A stretch of 64,000 nt of DNA from Dolomedes plantarius (GCA_907164885.2 OU015490.1:14332995-14396994), one strand, 5' to 3'; counted from the stretch's first letter, positions 40,488 through 54,929 are shown. Translations and numbers: made by a program. Notes: generated by a model not told the origin, from the sequence alone.

Positions 40488-42722
40488 ACACTATCCCCTG
40501 TAATAGGCTTGGAAACCCCGCGCATTGCATTTTCAAATAATATACTTAATGCGCATTCCCTATATATATATATACATATATTCATTCTTGGGTTTGAATA
40601 CTTAAGACACATGCTATCCCACCGCGTAAGGAAGAGGTTAATCGTTGAGTGTTGTTTCATCACAAAAAAAGTAAAATATGAGAGTCAGTACTTGTGCTGA
40701 AGTAAGTACTTGTGGATTATTAAACTATTATTTCAATTTTTTAGTAACAAATTCAATGGGCAGAAAAAATTCAATGATTGAAAAAATTCAATAGCAGAAA
40801 GATTCAGATTGACGTTATTTCTCTTAATCACTTGCCACATCGATTAAGTCCCTTAGTCACGCAAAAGTTGTCCTCATAATAACGATAACTCCAAAGATAT
40901 TCTGATATTCTATCTTATATCTGCTGATACAGCGGATATAAATCAAAATACTGCTCAAATATCATAATGTATTAATACAAGAATCCTACAAATTTGACGC
41001 ATAACTGCATCATGCAACTCTTAAATAGCTAAATACCAACTTAAATACAAAACTAATAGATTCGAAAATAAGGGAGTAAAGATCTCAAAAGTTTAAGTAA
41101 ACATTCCAAGAACATTTTAAGTAAATATAAAGGATAGTTTCCTCAACTGAAGCAAAAGACGAAATATATTTTGCGAGTTTCCAAAACTTTATTGAATTTT
41201 AGACAGAATAACACAGGGAATTAAAAAAACTTTCCAAAGCATCCGCTTACACGCCTTATTAAACGCAATTAATCCACTTAAAACTCGAAAGGAATCACGT
41301 CCTTTATTTGCCAGTACTCGGCTATCTCAAATCGTCCGTAACCAAGGAGGTAATTTCGCCTCAAAGCCCTTCCACGCCGTTGCCACTGGCCCAGAAAATC
41401 GGAGGTGGGAAAATAAACATTCTTACACCGGGAATTGTTTGTCCCCCTTTGGTCCTTTTAATTTGCAGATTTAGCTCCGAGAAGTTAGGTCAGTGGGTAA
41501 AGAGCGAAATAAAGAATAGCTTCCTGCATGGTGACCATGACCCAATGACCGACAATGACCTCTCCAAGATGGCGTCTCCGGGCGATCCCTCTTCCTGATT
41601 GGGAGGATGCAAAAGTTACCCGATCGCTGCGTGACTCCAGTCCGACCGGGTTGCATAATATCGTTGGCGTATGCTATTTATTGCCGCCTGTCAACCTGAA
41701 GTTCGTTAAGTCGACTCATGAAATTCTTCATCGTGGCCATTAGGATGGCAGTTTGAGGCCGATAAATCGCATTTCCAATACAGAAAACCCAGTGTTTATC
41801 CGCGACCGTAACTGAGCATGTGTAAATACGTGCAAATGGCATACTCGAAGCATGTAAACAAACAACTTGTGCACGTTGTCTGTGCGTAGCGGATATAGGG
41901 AAGACAAAAAAAAATCTGCATTGAATAATGACTTTCCCATTGACTACTCAAAACAGACAAGCAAAATGCATACAAAATTTTTCCTTGTAACTTTCGTCAA
42001 TTTTTAGTTTATGAACACCATTCTAAAATGTTGAATCATCAAGAAGCTAACTATACATAATTAATATTTTTTGATTAATATTCAGTATGAGGTTCCAGAA
42101 AAGGAAAAAAAGTGACTATTACCTTCGAGGACCCTAAACTCGTCGTTCAATAAGAATGCGTGTCATATTTGAAGCTGCTAAAATCCAGCCCTGTCTACAG
42201 TTCGAAACACCGTGACGTTGACGGCCCATACCTTATAACTGGATTTTAAATGGCCATAATTTGGTTGGGCCACATGGCATATGCATGACGGACTGCAAGT
42301 CATTCAGCTTCAAGTCTTGTACACGGGGCTTTACGACAAGGCATTGTGGCCTTAGAGCCTGAGCGGACACTGGCCATTTTTACTGGAGTTATCTGCCAGT
42401 TAGTGAAACCTTAGAAAAGTTATGAATAGTAGTTGACCCAATCGGTTCAAGTAGGCGAGTGATCTATTATGCATTGAACTTTCTACCTACGTATAGTAAA
42501 ATGTATGCACCTGAATGTTATACTGGTTGAATTACGTACACACCACTGCTTTCATGTCCAACACACATCCAAATCTTTTGCCATCGCTTTCGGGGAAACA
42601 TAACGAACATTGTATCCTTTGGTGCCTACCCCCATCCCCGGTCACTTGTCACAGCTGTTCTCGAGGAGTGGACAGCCAAGCAGATGGCGATTCAGATTTT
42701 CAGCATACTCAAGGGACTCATC
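40488..42722. other. Intron, no gene recognised
   Basis: 2.2 kb of unassigned intronic DNA. Short GC-richer spots near 41300-41700 and 42550-42720 contain open readings without recognised domains. No transposon ends identified. Confidence 0.35.
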
Positions 42723-42805
42723 GCTAGGGGTATGTGAATTTCGCATAAAAAATATCGAAATTTCGCAAAAAAATTACAATATATAAAATTTTGCATTTAT
42801 TCGCA

Positions 42806-42807
<2 letters not shown>

Positions 42808-42872
<65 letters not shown>
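42808..42872. repeat. (TA)n microsatellite at MITE edge
   Basis: About 32 TA units running straight into the CAGTGG end of the MITE at 42873. Confidence 0.95.
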
Positions 42873-42875
<3 letters not shown>

Positions 42876-43045
42876 TGGAATCTCGATCGATCGTTCTCCG
42901 AATTATCATTTTCCCGTATGTGTCGTTTATTTCACACAGTCCGGACGATCGGATTGCTTTGTTATGTTCCCGCTTCTATCGTTTTCCCGCATTTACCGTT
43001 CAGTTCAGTCGGTCCCTTGAAAAACGATAGATCGAGATTCCACTG
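42873..43045. mobile_element. Pogo-type MITE (GGAATCTCGAT family)
   Basis: 173 bp. Ends CAGTGGAATCTCGATCGATC and (minus) CAGTGGAATCTCGATCTATC, flanked by TA. The two halves are partly self-complementary. Confidence 0.88.
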
Positions 43046-43394
43046 TATATTGTAAATACGAAAATTACGTATCCCTAGTCATCGCATTCACATACTCGAA
43101 TATGCCGCGTTGTCGAGTAGAGCAGTGCAGTGATGCTCAAACCGTGATGGGTATTTCAAAATGAGTTGCTGTAAAAACCAAACCACGATGATAGGAGGGT
43201 ATCATTCTCAAATATTTCACCAAATACTATCCGAGGCCCTGATTCACTCGTGTCATTCGTTTTTTGCTAGTTTAGATTTATATAGTTGATACTTTTCAGT
43301 GTTTTATAAGGAAGCTTATCATTTTAAAATCAAGCTTTCATTTAATTTTCATTTTTGGTGACTTTAACCATTACGAAACGCACTCACAAATTTT

Positions 43395-44666
43395 CGTATT
43401 TTCGGGTCACAAGACGCACTTTTATACCTAAAAAAAGCGACCTAAAATTGTGTCTTATGATCCGAAGGTAACATTAAAATAAAACGAATTATATATACTA
43501 TATATATTTATTATATACTCGTTGGTACCCGTTAAAACATGATGGCTGGAAAGTAAATAAATGTACTCTGCCTTCCATAATATTATAAATACAGTGTAAA
43601 ACAGCGCGAAATAAACAGGAATTTCCATTAGGTTTAATTCTACATAACACAGATATAATTTAAAAGGAAAATGTCAGAGAGAAATCTAGAGAGATTCCTA
43701 GGAATATACAAATTTACGTGTTTAAGCGGCCTCGTGCTTAGTGAGTCTCTAAAGTCATTTTTAAACGTGTCACTGAGAATGCGCAGAAAGCAGTTTTTTA
43801 TCTCTAAATGATCGCTCATGAATAGAAATTGCGGTGACAAAAACCAAATTTGACACATCTCTAGATAAAAATCTTTCGTTTAAGACCAAAGTGAAGTCAA
43901 TGGATACAGTAGTTTTCTCTCACGGACTGCCCAAAGAATCGACTTAGTAACTTAAATATATAGATATTACTTATTTTATATACTATAAAAATTTATATAT
44001 ATTATCTATGTATATAAAATAGCTCCGTAACTGACTGACTCACATACAACGCACAGACCAAACTACTGGACCTAAAGGGCTGACATTTTGCATGGCGATT
44101 CTTCTTATAGTGTAGGGGTGCACTAAGAAATATTTTTGAAAAATTCTACTTAGATTTTTTAAAATTAAATTTTTAAGCTGTTTTTGTAACTTTTTTTAGT
44201 TTGCATTTAAAATAATAATGTGAGGGTTATAAAATTTATATCACGAGAGAGATCCTAAAAATTCATTTAAAATGAATTTCGAATCTTTACCTCCCTTTTC
44301 TGATTTTTGGGTGAATTTTTAAAGATTAATTTTTAGAATTTAATTTATTACAGGCTGATCACATGATGCCTTTTTCTGGTACTTTAAATAAATTTATCGT
44401 CACGTGCATAACAACTAAATAGACAATTTTTTTTTCCTTTCTAATACGACAGACAATTGGACATTATCCAGAAAAATATTAAAATACAGTAAAAGATATG
44501 ATCCTCAAACTGTACTATATTCTTTAGTATGTCCTATTAGATTTAATTTGAATATTTTCTTCTACATTATTTTGTCTATAAAAATATCCCTTACGATTGT
44601 TTTATAAATATATATATATATATATTTTACATCAATTGTATACATTAATCGTCGTATTTATTATAA

Positions 44667-44719
<53 letters not shown>

Positions 44720-44951
44720 TTTTTGGTGCATTAATTGCATACATTGACCGTTGTATTTAATTTGAATGTACTCCGTAGCGAAGTGCGAGTTTTCAGCTAG
44801 TTTATTATATTTCTTATATAAATGTTTTTATCTTTAATAAGTAAGAAATTGAAAATATCTTTATTCACATAACAAAATACAAAATATTCTTTTCTAAAAA
44901 TCGGATCATAAATAGAAGATGCGTCGTATCCTCCGAAAAATACGGTAATAT
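43395..44951. mobile_element. Pogo/Tigger-like element split by a Helitron
   Basis: Left end TTTTCGTATTTTCGGGTCAC then AAGACGCAC; right end on the minus strand TACCGTATTTTTCGG then ACGACGCATC. These fit the widespread CCGTATTTTTCGNNxxACGCAC terminal type. The 44005-44800 Helitron lies inside. No transposase was recognised. Confidence 0.55.
44005..44800 (+). mobile_element. Non-autonomous Helitron
   Basis: 796 bp, TCTATGTATATAAAATAGCT to CAGCTAG, with A before and T after. Same family as 36766. It carries an internal TA run and a 22-bp T run (44672-44724) before the 3' hairpin. Confidence 0.88.
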
Positions 44952-45178
44952 TTAAATATGAAGTTTTAGTCAAACTAGGTTTGGCAAAAAACAAGTATCG
45001 ATGGTAAGGAAGAAAATTTTTTTTATCGTTATTATGCAAAGTCAATAAATACCCAAAATCTACATTTCGTTGATTTTTGAAATAGTTTCTCAAATGTTGT
45101 TTATTTCGTCTTTCTATTCTATTGTTAACGTTTTCTTAATTATATATATATATATATATAAATGGATGTATATGTAAT

Positions 45179-45727
45179 TCTATATATATTTAACGTATAA
45201 ATGGATGTCTATGTTCCAGCATAACTCTGGAACGCCTCGAACAATTTCAACCAAACTTGGTATACATATTTCTTACAATCTGCAAAGAAACACTGAGGGG
45301 GGGGGGGTAGACACACCTAGCCCCATAGGGGGCCTGGGGGGGCCATGTAAAAATAAAAGAAAATGACTTATATTAGTGTCGATTCCATAGTTTTCGGGGT
45401 CGTTGAGATGAATAGGGACACTCCCGATACCGTTTAAGTGCAAGTTTGAAGCGTTGAAAAACAAAATGTCCAAAATGTCCCAGAGTAGTGTCGAATCCAT
45501 AGATTTCGGGGTCGCTGAAATGAATAGGGGAAACTAAAAATGTTGTTTCTAATAAAGTTTTTAAACTAAGGATTACGTTCATCCATAACGGTCCTGCGGA
45601 AAGGAAAATTTCAGACGCTAAAACCATCCGTCTATCCGTCCTCGCGAGTTATAGTTTTGGAAGCTCGCAAAACCCAGTCTATCGCTTGGACAAGTTAAAC
45701 AGGTACCAAGATGCGTCAAAATTTTGG

Positions 45728-45732
<5 letters not shown>
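45179..45732 (+). mobile_element. Helitron-like 5' end, third family
   Basis: Starts TCTATATATATTTAACGTAT then AAATGGATGTCTATGTTCC, a head of Helitron type preceded by T rather than A. A G-run at 45298 follows. The 3' end was not identified; the region runs into a TA array at 45733. Confidence 0.4.

Positions 45733-45783
<51 letters not shown>
45733..45783. repeat. (TA)n microsatellite at LTR left edge
   Basis: About 25 TA units ending at the TG of the LTR at 45784. Confidence 0.95.
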
Positions 45784-45786
<3 letters not shown>

Positions 45787-46277
45787 CAGGCGTTTGGTTT
45801 GCCTGTTCTCACATTAATTTGCAGTCATCATCTTAATAGTGGTGGCGAGTGGTATAAATTAAAATAAGTCCATCCTTGAAACTAATTTAGTTTACTAATC
45901 TTCATCGCACCAAAGCTCCAAGCAGCATGCTTACTATTCGCCATTTTGCATTTAGAGACGCGGCGAAACACACATCCGACAGCATTCTATCCCACGCTCT
46001 GACAAATTTCACGGCCAACTTCGCGCGTCACCTCTCTCTGCACATGCGCAGATCCCAATCTAGACATCTCTCCAAGGCGAATTATTTAATACTTCCTCTT
46101 CGAACGCTTAACCACAGACGCACCAAGATTATATAATGAAAAGGGGAATTTCCCTTTCCCAATTCGCGCGTCTTGAAATATGAAAAATTAGAGGCGAATT
46201 ACGCCACGAATATAATTTAATTCCCAAGACCCCTTTAATTTTAAATTAATCATTCCTTTCCCACTAATTCCTTGACA
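45784..46277 (+). mobile_element. Solo LTR, TATA target duplication
   Basis: 494 bp, TGACAGGCGTTTGGTTTGCC to CTTGACA, with TATA on both sides, inside a TA array. Its 5' two-thirds match the sequence at 56036 (shared AGAGACGCGGCGAAA, CTGCACATGCGCAGA and AAGATTATATAATGAAAAGG). Non-coding. Confidence 0.75.

Positions 46278-46326
<49 letters not shown>
46278..46326. repeat. (TA)n microsatellite at LTR right edge
   Basis: About 24 TA units directly after the LTR, with one TG interruption. Confidence 0.95.
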
Positions 46327-46329
<3 letters not shown>

Positions 46330-46942
46330 TACATATAGACATACAAAAGAGGTAAGGAACGATAAGTATTCCTACGTTAATAACCCGCGGAAGTTTCGTT
46401 AGAAGAGACGACTTTAAAATTTTGTTTTGTTTTAATTTTCTATTACGAATAAATTTTCATATTTGTGCGTGATTTTTTTTATTGAGAGAAAATGGGTCGT
46501 GGTCGAAAAAGTTTGCGCACACTGCATGTGGGGAGTTTGACAACCCATAAACAGCAGCGGGTAGTGTTAAAAAAAAATCGGAATAAAATTTTTTAGTTTT
46601 AAAAGTGCCGGATATTTTTGCCATGCTCTTTAGAATAAGTTTCGTTTTATAAGTTTTAAATGTCGATGGTAATAAATGGGGGACGATTTATCTGGGATTT
46701 GATTTTTCGGGCGTGCATCTACTGCAGACATCGCCTCCTTCCAGTTCCCCAACATTTTGCTCGGTGTCGGCAAATCATTCGAAAAGAAAGGTCGGAAGAC
46801 ATATAGAATTTCTGCAAAATAGGGACACCCTTTTCAGTACACTCCCATGCTTCGGAACTCGTCGAATTCGGACGACCCCGAAAAAGCTCTAGCAAGCCAA
46901 AATACGGACATGTTTTTTGATCACACAATAAAAAAAAATTTT

Positions 46943-46945
<3 letters not shown>
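46327..46945. other. No gene recognised
   Basis: Unassigned intronic DNA between TA arrays. Confidence 0.3.

Positions 46946-47004
<59 letters not shown>
46946..47004. repeat. (TA)n microsatellite at Helitron head
   Basis: About 29 TA units merging into the TATATAAAACAGTTCC head of the Helitron, so the element's exact first base cannot be placed. Confidence 0.95.
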
Positions 47005-48744
<1,740 letters not shown>

Positions 48745-50235
48745 TCTATATATATAAAAGAGCTTGTCTGTTTGTTTGTCCGCTATAGAATCATAGACTG
48801 TTTCACCCACCGGGACCAAACTCGGCACAGTTAATGTTTAGGACCCGAGAAACTTAAATCAGCAAAAACGAAGTTTGGGGCTCAATTAGTTTTTTTTAAA
48901 TTAATTTTTTAATGATTTTTTGGGCCCGTCAGAGGTGCGAGACCCCCTGTGGATGCAGACGTTCAGTGAAATCCGAACCTATCCCTCTTCCCCCGCGCGG
49001 GAGAAGAGGGGTGCGCGGGGGGTGAGAGCTTCATGGTAATAAATTGCCGTGCCTAACTGACTGACTAACTGACAGATAACGCACAGTCCAAACCGTTGGA
49101 CATAAAGAGCTGAAATTTTGCATGGTGATTCTTCTATAGTGGAATTTATGCTGGAGGGGTGAACTGAGAAAGATTTTTGAAAAATTCTTCTTCGATTTTT
49201 TGAAATTAAATTTTTAAGCTTTTTTTCTAATTTTTTTAAGTTTGCATTTAAAATGATAACCCGAGAGTTATAAAATTTATATCACGAGAAAGATCATAAA
49301 AATTCCTTTAAAACGAAATCTTTTTCGAATCGTTACCTCCCTTTTCTGATTTTTGGTGAATTTTTAAAGATTAATTTTTAGAATTTAATTTATGAAATGT
49401 TGATCACGTGGTTTCTTTTCTTTTTGTGATACTTTAAATTAATTTTGCGTTACGTGCATAACAACGAAATAAATTGACAAAAGAAATATTAAAATACGGT
49501 AAAAGATAAAATTTAACCACTAGACTAACTGAGATGAGGTTTTTTTAAGAATGCAGTTCAAATTAGTATGTTTTAACACAACTTTCCCGGCTCTGCTTTT
49601 TGTCCTTTGTTATTTGCAGTTTTTCTCATCGCTTGAACTGATTTACAATTTGCTTTTTCTACGGTTTTTGGCCTTAGGAAAATTAAAAACCGATACGGTT
49701 TTTGGCCTGTCGACAATAAAAAACCGAATCACCAAAGTAAGGAAAATAGGCTTCATGTGAAATCGCGCCCTACTTGGAATAAATAAAAGGGGCATCTTGC
49801 ACTTTACCTCTTGGGTGATGTGGAAAAAAGTGCGTCTCTTGGGTGATGTGGAACAAACTGAGCTTTTAAGGGAAAAATAAATAATAAAGGCAAATGTAAA
49901 TTATAAAACTTATTTCTAATTTAACAGTGGATCAAACAAATCTAATTAAATCTAATTAAACAGTAAACTTATTCAATCCAAACGTGCGAATCGCGCAACA
50001 CTGTGTTATTAATTCTCAATAAAATCAGACGTATAATCAGACGAAGGTCCGCAGGCTCAAAGTTTCTTTCTTTCTTATTGTTTGTATATCATTTCAGTAG
50101 AAACGCGCTAAGCGCATTCTGTCTGGCGAGATGAACATGAAGAGCGGGGGTTGCAGCCCAGTATTTTTTTGATGGAATGCATCAAAATTTTTATATCTAT
50201 ATATCAACCCGGGCATCGCCGGGCAATAATGCTAG
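48745..50235 (+). mobile_element. Helitron, fourth family, with hairpin and CTAG end
   Basis: 1491 bp. Head TCTATATATATAAAAGAGCT then TGTCTGTTTGTTTGTCC; end CCCGGGCATCGCCGGG, CAATAATG, CTAG. Flanked by A and T. The hairpin stem is short but perfect. It contains a piece of the 36766-type Helitron (about 49040-49515). Non-coding apart from that. Confidence 0.88.
49040..49515 (+). mobile_element. Fragment of 36766-type Helitron inside another Helitron
   Basis: Begins near GCCTAACTGACTGACTAACT and follows the family through TGGACATAAAGAGCTGA to AAATATTAAAATACGG. The family head before it and the CTAG end are absent, so it was truncated or captured. Confidence 0.7.
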
Positions 50236-50371
<136 letters not shown>

Positions 50372-50876
50372 CATTTGAAACGTTGGCAGAAGGAAGTTTC
50401 AATGGATAGGTTTGTAGTGAAACTCCCTGAAACTGACTCTACAACAGGGATCGGTGGGGTAAAGAGAAAGAATCGCCTGATGTTCCATTGTAAGGAGACT
50501 CCCCATCCGAGCTCCTAACCCCTCTCCTCCTCTACTATGCCAATATCCTATTAAGCCACCCACTCCTTCCAGTACCAGTTGCGTGAAGATAAATTTTATT
50601 TTATCTTATATCATGACTGTTTTAAATTATGTCTGATTGGTTTTAACAAAAACAACTCCATCCATTTATAAATTGCCTAGTAAACTGTGAGATTTCTGAT
50701 ATTCAGGAAAAAATGAATTCAATTGACATTACCCCTTATGGGAAGAATTCGTTCGGTATTCGACGTTTTCGGTACTCATTGTGCCTTCAGGAACCAATTA
50801 ACGACGAGCACCGAGGCAACACTGTATATATATAAATATATATATACTGAAGAGCCAGAAAAACTAGTACACCTGT

Positions 50877-51054
50877 CTAATATCGTGTAGGGCCCCCGAC
50901 GAGCACGCAGAATTGCCAGAACACGACGTAGCATGGACTTGAATAATGTCTGAAAGCATTCTGGAGGAAATTCACACCATGATTTCTGCCGGGTAGTCCA
51001 CAAATCCATAGGAGTGCGAAGGGGTGGAGATCTCTTCTGAACAGCACGTTGCAA
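50877..51054 (-). pseudogene. Tc1-like transposase C-terminal fragment
   Basis: The minus strand reads LQRAVQKRSPPLRTPMDLWT, then SWCEFPPECFQTLFKSMLRR and VLAILRARRGP. An extra base in GCTCGTCGGGGG moves the final GGPTRY to another frame. The same SM-RRV-A-RARGGPTRY ending occurs in the intact transposase at 3031-4074, so both are from one Tc1 branch. The rest of the gene lies across the LTR at 52388-52580 and is truncated. Confidence 0.8.
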
Positions 51055-51075
51055 GGCATCCCAGATATGCTCAAT

Positions 51076-52387
51076 TGCTGGCTCTTTAAGCCAGCAAAGG
51101 GTTTCAGGAGAATAAACAGCTGCAAATCATGTTTAAGATTCTTTATTCATTGTAAAACGCAGTAAAAGTATAAGAAAGAGTCAGCTATAAAATTGGATAC
51201 GCAGAGGAAGGGTAGATTCAGGATTCAGCCGGTTAGTGGTCAGCATAAGAAAAGGCCGTTTACATAAGTTAAAAAGATTGTTAGAAAAGGGAAACGTACG
51301 CAATAAAAATATATTTATGGTAGAGAGGGGAAGGTTTGGAAATAGCCGCCGCTCCCATATAAAGGCCCCATAAGAAAAGGCTCAGTAGTAAAGTCGAATC
51401 GCGGTTAGTTAAAAGGCCCCATGATAAAAGAGTTGCGTTGGACGAGGGTCAGTCGAAAAAGCCCCTTTAGAATAAGGAATAGGAATTGAAAGGACTATAG
51501 TGGAATTTACGCAACAGTAGCAGTATTGTCGGACCATGGTAAGGAAAAAATGTTATAAAACTGACCAGGTGTTAGAAAATAAAATATAAGAAAAATGTAG
51601 GAAGTAAAAGGGGAAAATGTGAGGAAAGTAGAGACCCAATGAGGTTTGTGAAATTTAATAAAGAAAATATTATAGCCACTAGAAAAAGGTTTTAAGACGT
51701 AGGTGGAGTTTATATGGAGAAGAAAATATTGTGATTGGAAGGTGGAAAGATATATGAAAAAAAGTTGAGATGAATATTAAGGGGTAGAAATGATACAGAG
51801 ATAGAGAGAGAGTTGAGATTCGACGAGATTCGACGAGATTAGACGAGGAAAGGGCCTTCGGGCCCCGCTCTGGGGTAGGGTTCTCGAACCGCCCTGCGGA
51901 AAAGATGGAACAATGTTAATGTTCCCGTAGCAACGCCGAATTGGGGTAAGTCAGTCTCTACATTTATGTTGGTGTTGACCGTACTATTTTAAGATTTAAA
52001 TTTAAATTAAATATCTCTTTAAATGATACATGCCTTTACATGTTAATCCGGTGAGGACCCAATTTGTTATTTGAAAGAATATTAATCATTTTAGCACATT
52101 ATTTATTATTCATGTAGTTATTTGAATAATCATTTTAATACTGTATAATTTAATTGTTTATGTGTGTAATAAATATTCGTTGTTAATTTGTAAATATTGG
52201 TCCTCATCATTTATAAAAACATTTAAGTTGTGTCTATCTTCTCTACAGTGTTTACATGCTGGGGTTAAAAACGAACCTGGATAATTATTAATGGGTAATA
52301 ACTAATTAGTAATGAAACCCTGCTAATATTATAACTTTAATCTTATAAAACTTTAAACGGCAGAAAACCCACTAAAACCACCCAGCA
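51076..52387 (-). mobile_element. Solo LTR of 1312 bp, CAAT target duplication
   Basis: Plus-strand ends TGCTGGCTCTTTAAGCCAGC and CACCCAGCA, with CAAT at 51072-51075 and 52388-52391. On the minus strand AATAAA (about 51147) sits ~70 bp before the 3' end, so the LTR is minus-oriented. Without the insert the Tc1 sequence is continuous. No gag or pol reading is seen. A purine-rich stretch at 51180-51850 is notable. Confidence 0.8.
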
Positions 52388-52585
52388 CAATAACGTTCAT
52401 GTATGGGGACATAGGTGGCTAATGGAAGTGTCTAAAGTCAGAAGAGTGATCCTGGAGCCAGTAAGTAGGAACTCTCGACGTGTGGAGTGTCCTGCAGGAA
52501 TTCTCTTAGTCCGTCGGAATGCACAATGGACATGAATGGGTGCAGATCATCGGAGAGGATGCTTACATACTTGTTGGAAAACCCG

Positions 52586-52890
52586 TGACGCAGGGAATTT
52601 TTGTAAAAGATTTATTGCGCAAGTGCGCCTGACGGGACTTTTTTCCCCTTCCCAGAATGCATCACTTTTTGTTTTTTCTTCATGTCCTGTGTGTTCTACG
52701 TTAGTCTGTGAATAAATGTGTGTCTCTTATGGATTATAGTTCCTTTGATCAGTGTAATACGTTATTTTTAATAAAAAGTTTAAAGAATATCAACTGAGAA
52801 AATTCGGGACCTCGAACAGAGAATTCAGGTATATAGATATTCTATTAATGTACCTAGAATTCAGTTTAAAAGTGTTGAAATAAAATTTTT
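52586..52890 (+). repeat. BEL/Pao LTR remnant candidate
   Basis: Located just before the primer-binding-like TGG at 52891 and the gag fragment. It contains AATAAA (52710) and starts TGACGCAGGG. The second LTR is absent, so boundaries are tentative. Confidence 0.4.
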
Positions 52891-52908
52891 TGGCATTCCT
52901 GCCGGGAT
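52891..52908 (+). other. Putative primer-binding site
   Basis: TGGCATTCCTGCCGGGAT starts with TGG and lies just after the putative LTR. Its tRNA was not identified. Confidence 0.45.
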
Positions 52909-52968
52909 TTCGAAGTTGAAAGAATTGTAATCATAATATTTAGTTATGAATTACACTGAAAGTAAAAA

Positions 52969-53473
52969 TGACAGAAGCCGATTTAGGTTTATTAAAGAAA
53001 AAAAAGAACACTTTTGAGAACAAGTGTTACGAAATTGATCACTTCTGTCGAAAACGAAATGAAAAAACCGAAATGTTGATTTGAATAATCTAGAAGAACA
53101 CATCGAACTTTTAAATGATAAATTTGAACAATTAAACGTTATAGACTCTGATTTTGAAAAATATTTGAAACCAGTAGAGATAGATAAAGAGTTGGAAAGT
53201 ATGGAACAATATCGAGATAACGTTATTCGGTGTAGATTTAGAGCAAGAAAACTAATTGAAAACGAAAGTGTTAAAAAAGAATCTCGTGTTGAAAACTCTA
53301 ATCCTGTTCCTGTAAATTCAGAAATCAGTTCTAGAAATTTTGTTAATGTTACACTTCCGAAGTTGTCGATTCCCAAATATTCAGGAGAAATAAGTCAGGT
53401 TAATTTTTGGAATTCTTTCAAAAGCGCTGTTCATAAAAATGAATGTTTAGATGATATTGATAAATTCAACTAA
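52969..53473 (+). pseudogene. BEL/Pao gag N-terminal fragment, frameshifted
   Basis: ATG near 52969 (MTEADLGLLKKKKNTFENKC) runs ~30 residues to a frameshift near 53068. The second frame continues NNLEEHIELLNDKFEQLNVI, then LPKLSIPKYSGEISQVNFWN and ends at KFN*. The LPKLxIPxxxGE-xxFW motif is the start of DUF1759 in BEL/Pao gag. The gene is cut after ~170 residues, where a short TA run begins. It is clearly a different BEL lineage from the intact one at 18240. Confidence 0.8.
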
Positions 53474-54687
53474 AGGTATATTTTATGTATATATATATAT
53501 ATATATATATACATACAGTGGCGAAGTAGAGGAGGAGAGGGGTTATTGCTTGGAAGGGCAGCCTCCTTCCAATAAAACATCAAGGGGACACAAAACGGAG
53601 ATTCTTTCTCTTTTCTGTCTGTTAACATCCCCGATCTGGGTTGTAGGGATTTTCACTGAAAAACTATCGAGAGAAACTAAATTCTGCCTGCGTTTCAAAA
53701 CGTTTCTGAAGCGAGACATTGTTTGATCTATAAATAATCCACATTTCGGCTTGCTAGAACTTTGTCAGGGAGGCTTTGGATCAAATTTTGTCATTCAGTC
53801 CATTTCCATCTTTCTTTTCGTCCAAAGAGACAGGATGCGGGGGCATAGTCTTATCTCATACACGTTTTAGCATGTGTGACGAGTACCGAGATAGGACTGT
53901 GTCTGTGTGTATGTATATATATATATAATAAAACGTTGCTTACCCTAGTAAAATACGTTCTTTACATATTTTTTGCTAACCATCCGCCCCCCCCCCCCCC
54001 CGCTGAATATCATTCACGCCTTCCCAATGGAGGTTGAGCCCCCTAGGTTGAATACCACTGTGCTACGGAGTATAGAGAAAACTTCCACACACGTTGTTTC
54101 GAACATGCAGCCCACACAAAAAAGATTTCCATCTGATGTTCCGCAATTCCTAAGAGGGCTCCAGTTGGTCCCCATTCATTCTCCATTTCACGCCCTGTCA
54201 ATGTGGGAATTCATGAAATCTGCTGAGCCGCAGCATCCGACGTTTGAAGTGACCGCCATCTCCTGTCCGGTTATCCCTCGAGCGAGAGGAGCTGGTTGTC
54301 GAGAGCCGGTGAACTTTGCCTGAGCCCTCGACGGGTTCGCGGACAGAGGTAATTGCAAACCCTCGAGGGGCGCTCTTCGCCCGAAATCCCAGTGCAATGA
54401 AATTCACGGAAATGGCATGACCGGAACCGAGCGGGGAGCATCGGTGTATCGGCAGGCCGACGGCGAAGAATCGGAAATGTTTCTAGCTGCCAAATTTGGC
54501 ACAATTTTTTGGCCGGAATCGAAGCGTTGGCGTGGTTTTGGCGGGTTGGACTGGATTTTGTGACTGGGAACTGTGAAACAGCAATTTGGAAGTAATCGGA
54601 TTCAACATATAAGCAAAAATATATATACGGGAGCAAACAATATTAGGATTCTTAAAAGTGTGCATCTCTCTCTACACACACACACAT

Positions 54688-54722
<35 letters not shown>
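53474..54722. other. Intron, no gene recognised; hAT-like end at 54060
   Basis: Includes a C-run at 53986-54001. Just after it, the minus strand from 54060 reads CAGTGGTATTCAACCTAGGG, a hAT-type terminus without a partner. The GC-richer 54170-54560 block has readings on both strands but no recognised domain. CA and TA microsatellites lie at 54680-54720. Confidence 0.4.
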
Positions 54723-54805
54723 CAGGGAAACTTTACTAGCCGGCCACCCCTCTAAACGGCCACTTTTCTTTAACCACGATTTTCTGCTATAGAGAGGTTG
54801 CACTG
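54723..54805. mobile_element. Short MITE (GCCGGCC family)
   Basis: 83 bp flanked on the left by TA, starting CAGGGAAACTTTACTAGCCG and ending GAGGTTGCACTG. Related to 57506-57590 and 58757-58892 through CCCCTCTAAACGGCCAC. Confidence 0.75.
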
Positions 54806-54851
54806 TGTATATATATATATCTCACTCTATATATCTGTATATCTATCTATC

Positions 54852-54854
<3 letters not shown>

Positions 54855-54929
<75 letters not shown>
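54855..54929. repeat. (TA)n microsatellite
   Basis: About 37 TA units, downstream of the short MITE. Confidence 0.95.

Larger units (their letters stand above)
42723..43077. mobile_element. Inverted-repeat MITE (CTAGGGATACGTAA family) split by another MITE
   Basis: Left end CTAGGGGTATGTGAATTTCG and right end (minus strand) CTAGGGATACGTAATTTTCG. A TA array and a second MITE (42873-43045) occupy its middle. A single end of the same family lies at 8939. Confidence 0.65.
50847..52580 (-). mobile_element. Tc1-like element, degraded, split by a solo LTR
   Basis: The left terminus CTGAAGAGCCAGAAAAACTA follows TA. Sequence stops at 51075 and resumes at 52388, where the reading continues in register (TATGCTCAAT | AACGTTCATG). 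The far end, near 52580, lacks its TIR, so the copy is truncated. Confidence 0.75.

Noticed and set aside
43640..43858. 72-codon reading as transposase of the surrounding pogo-like element
   Set aside because: No DDE or HTH motif is visible and the sequence is compositionally plain.
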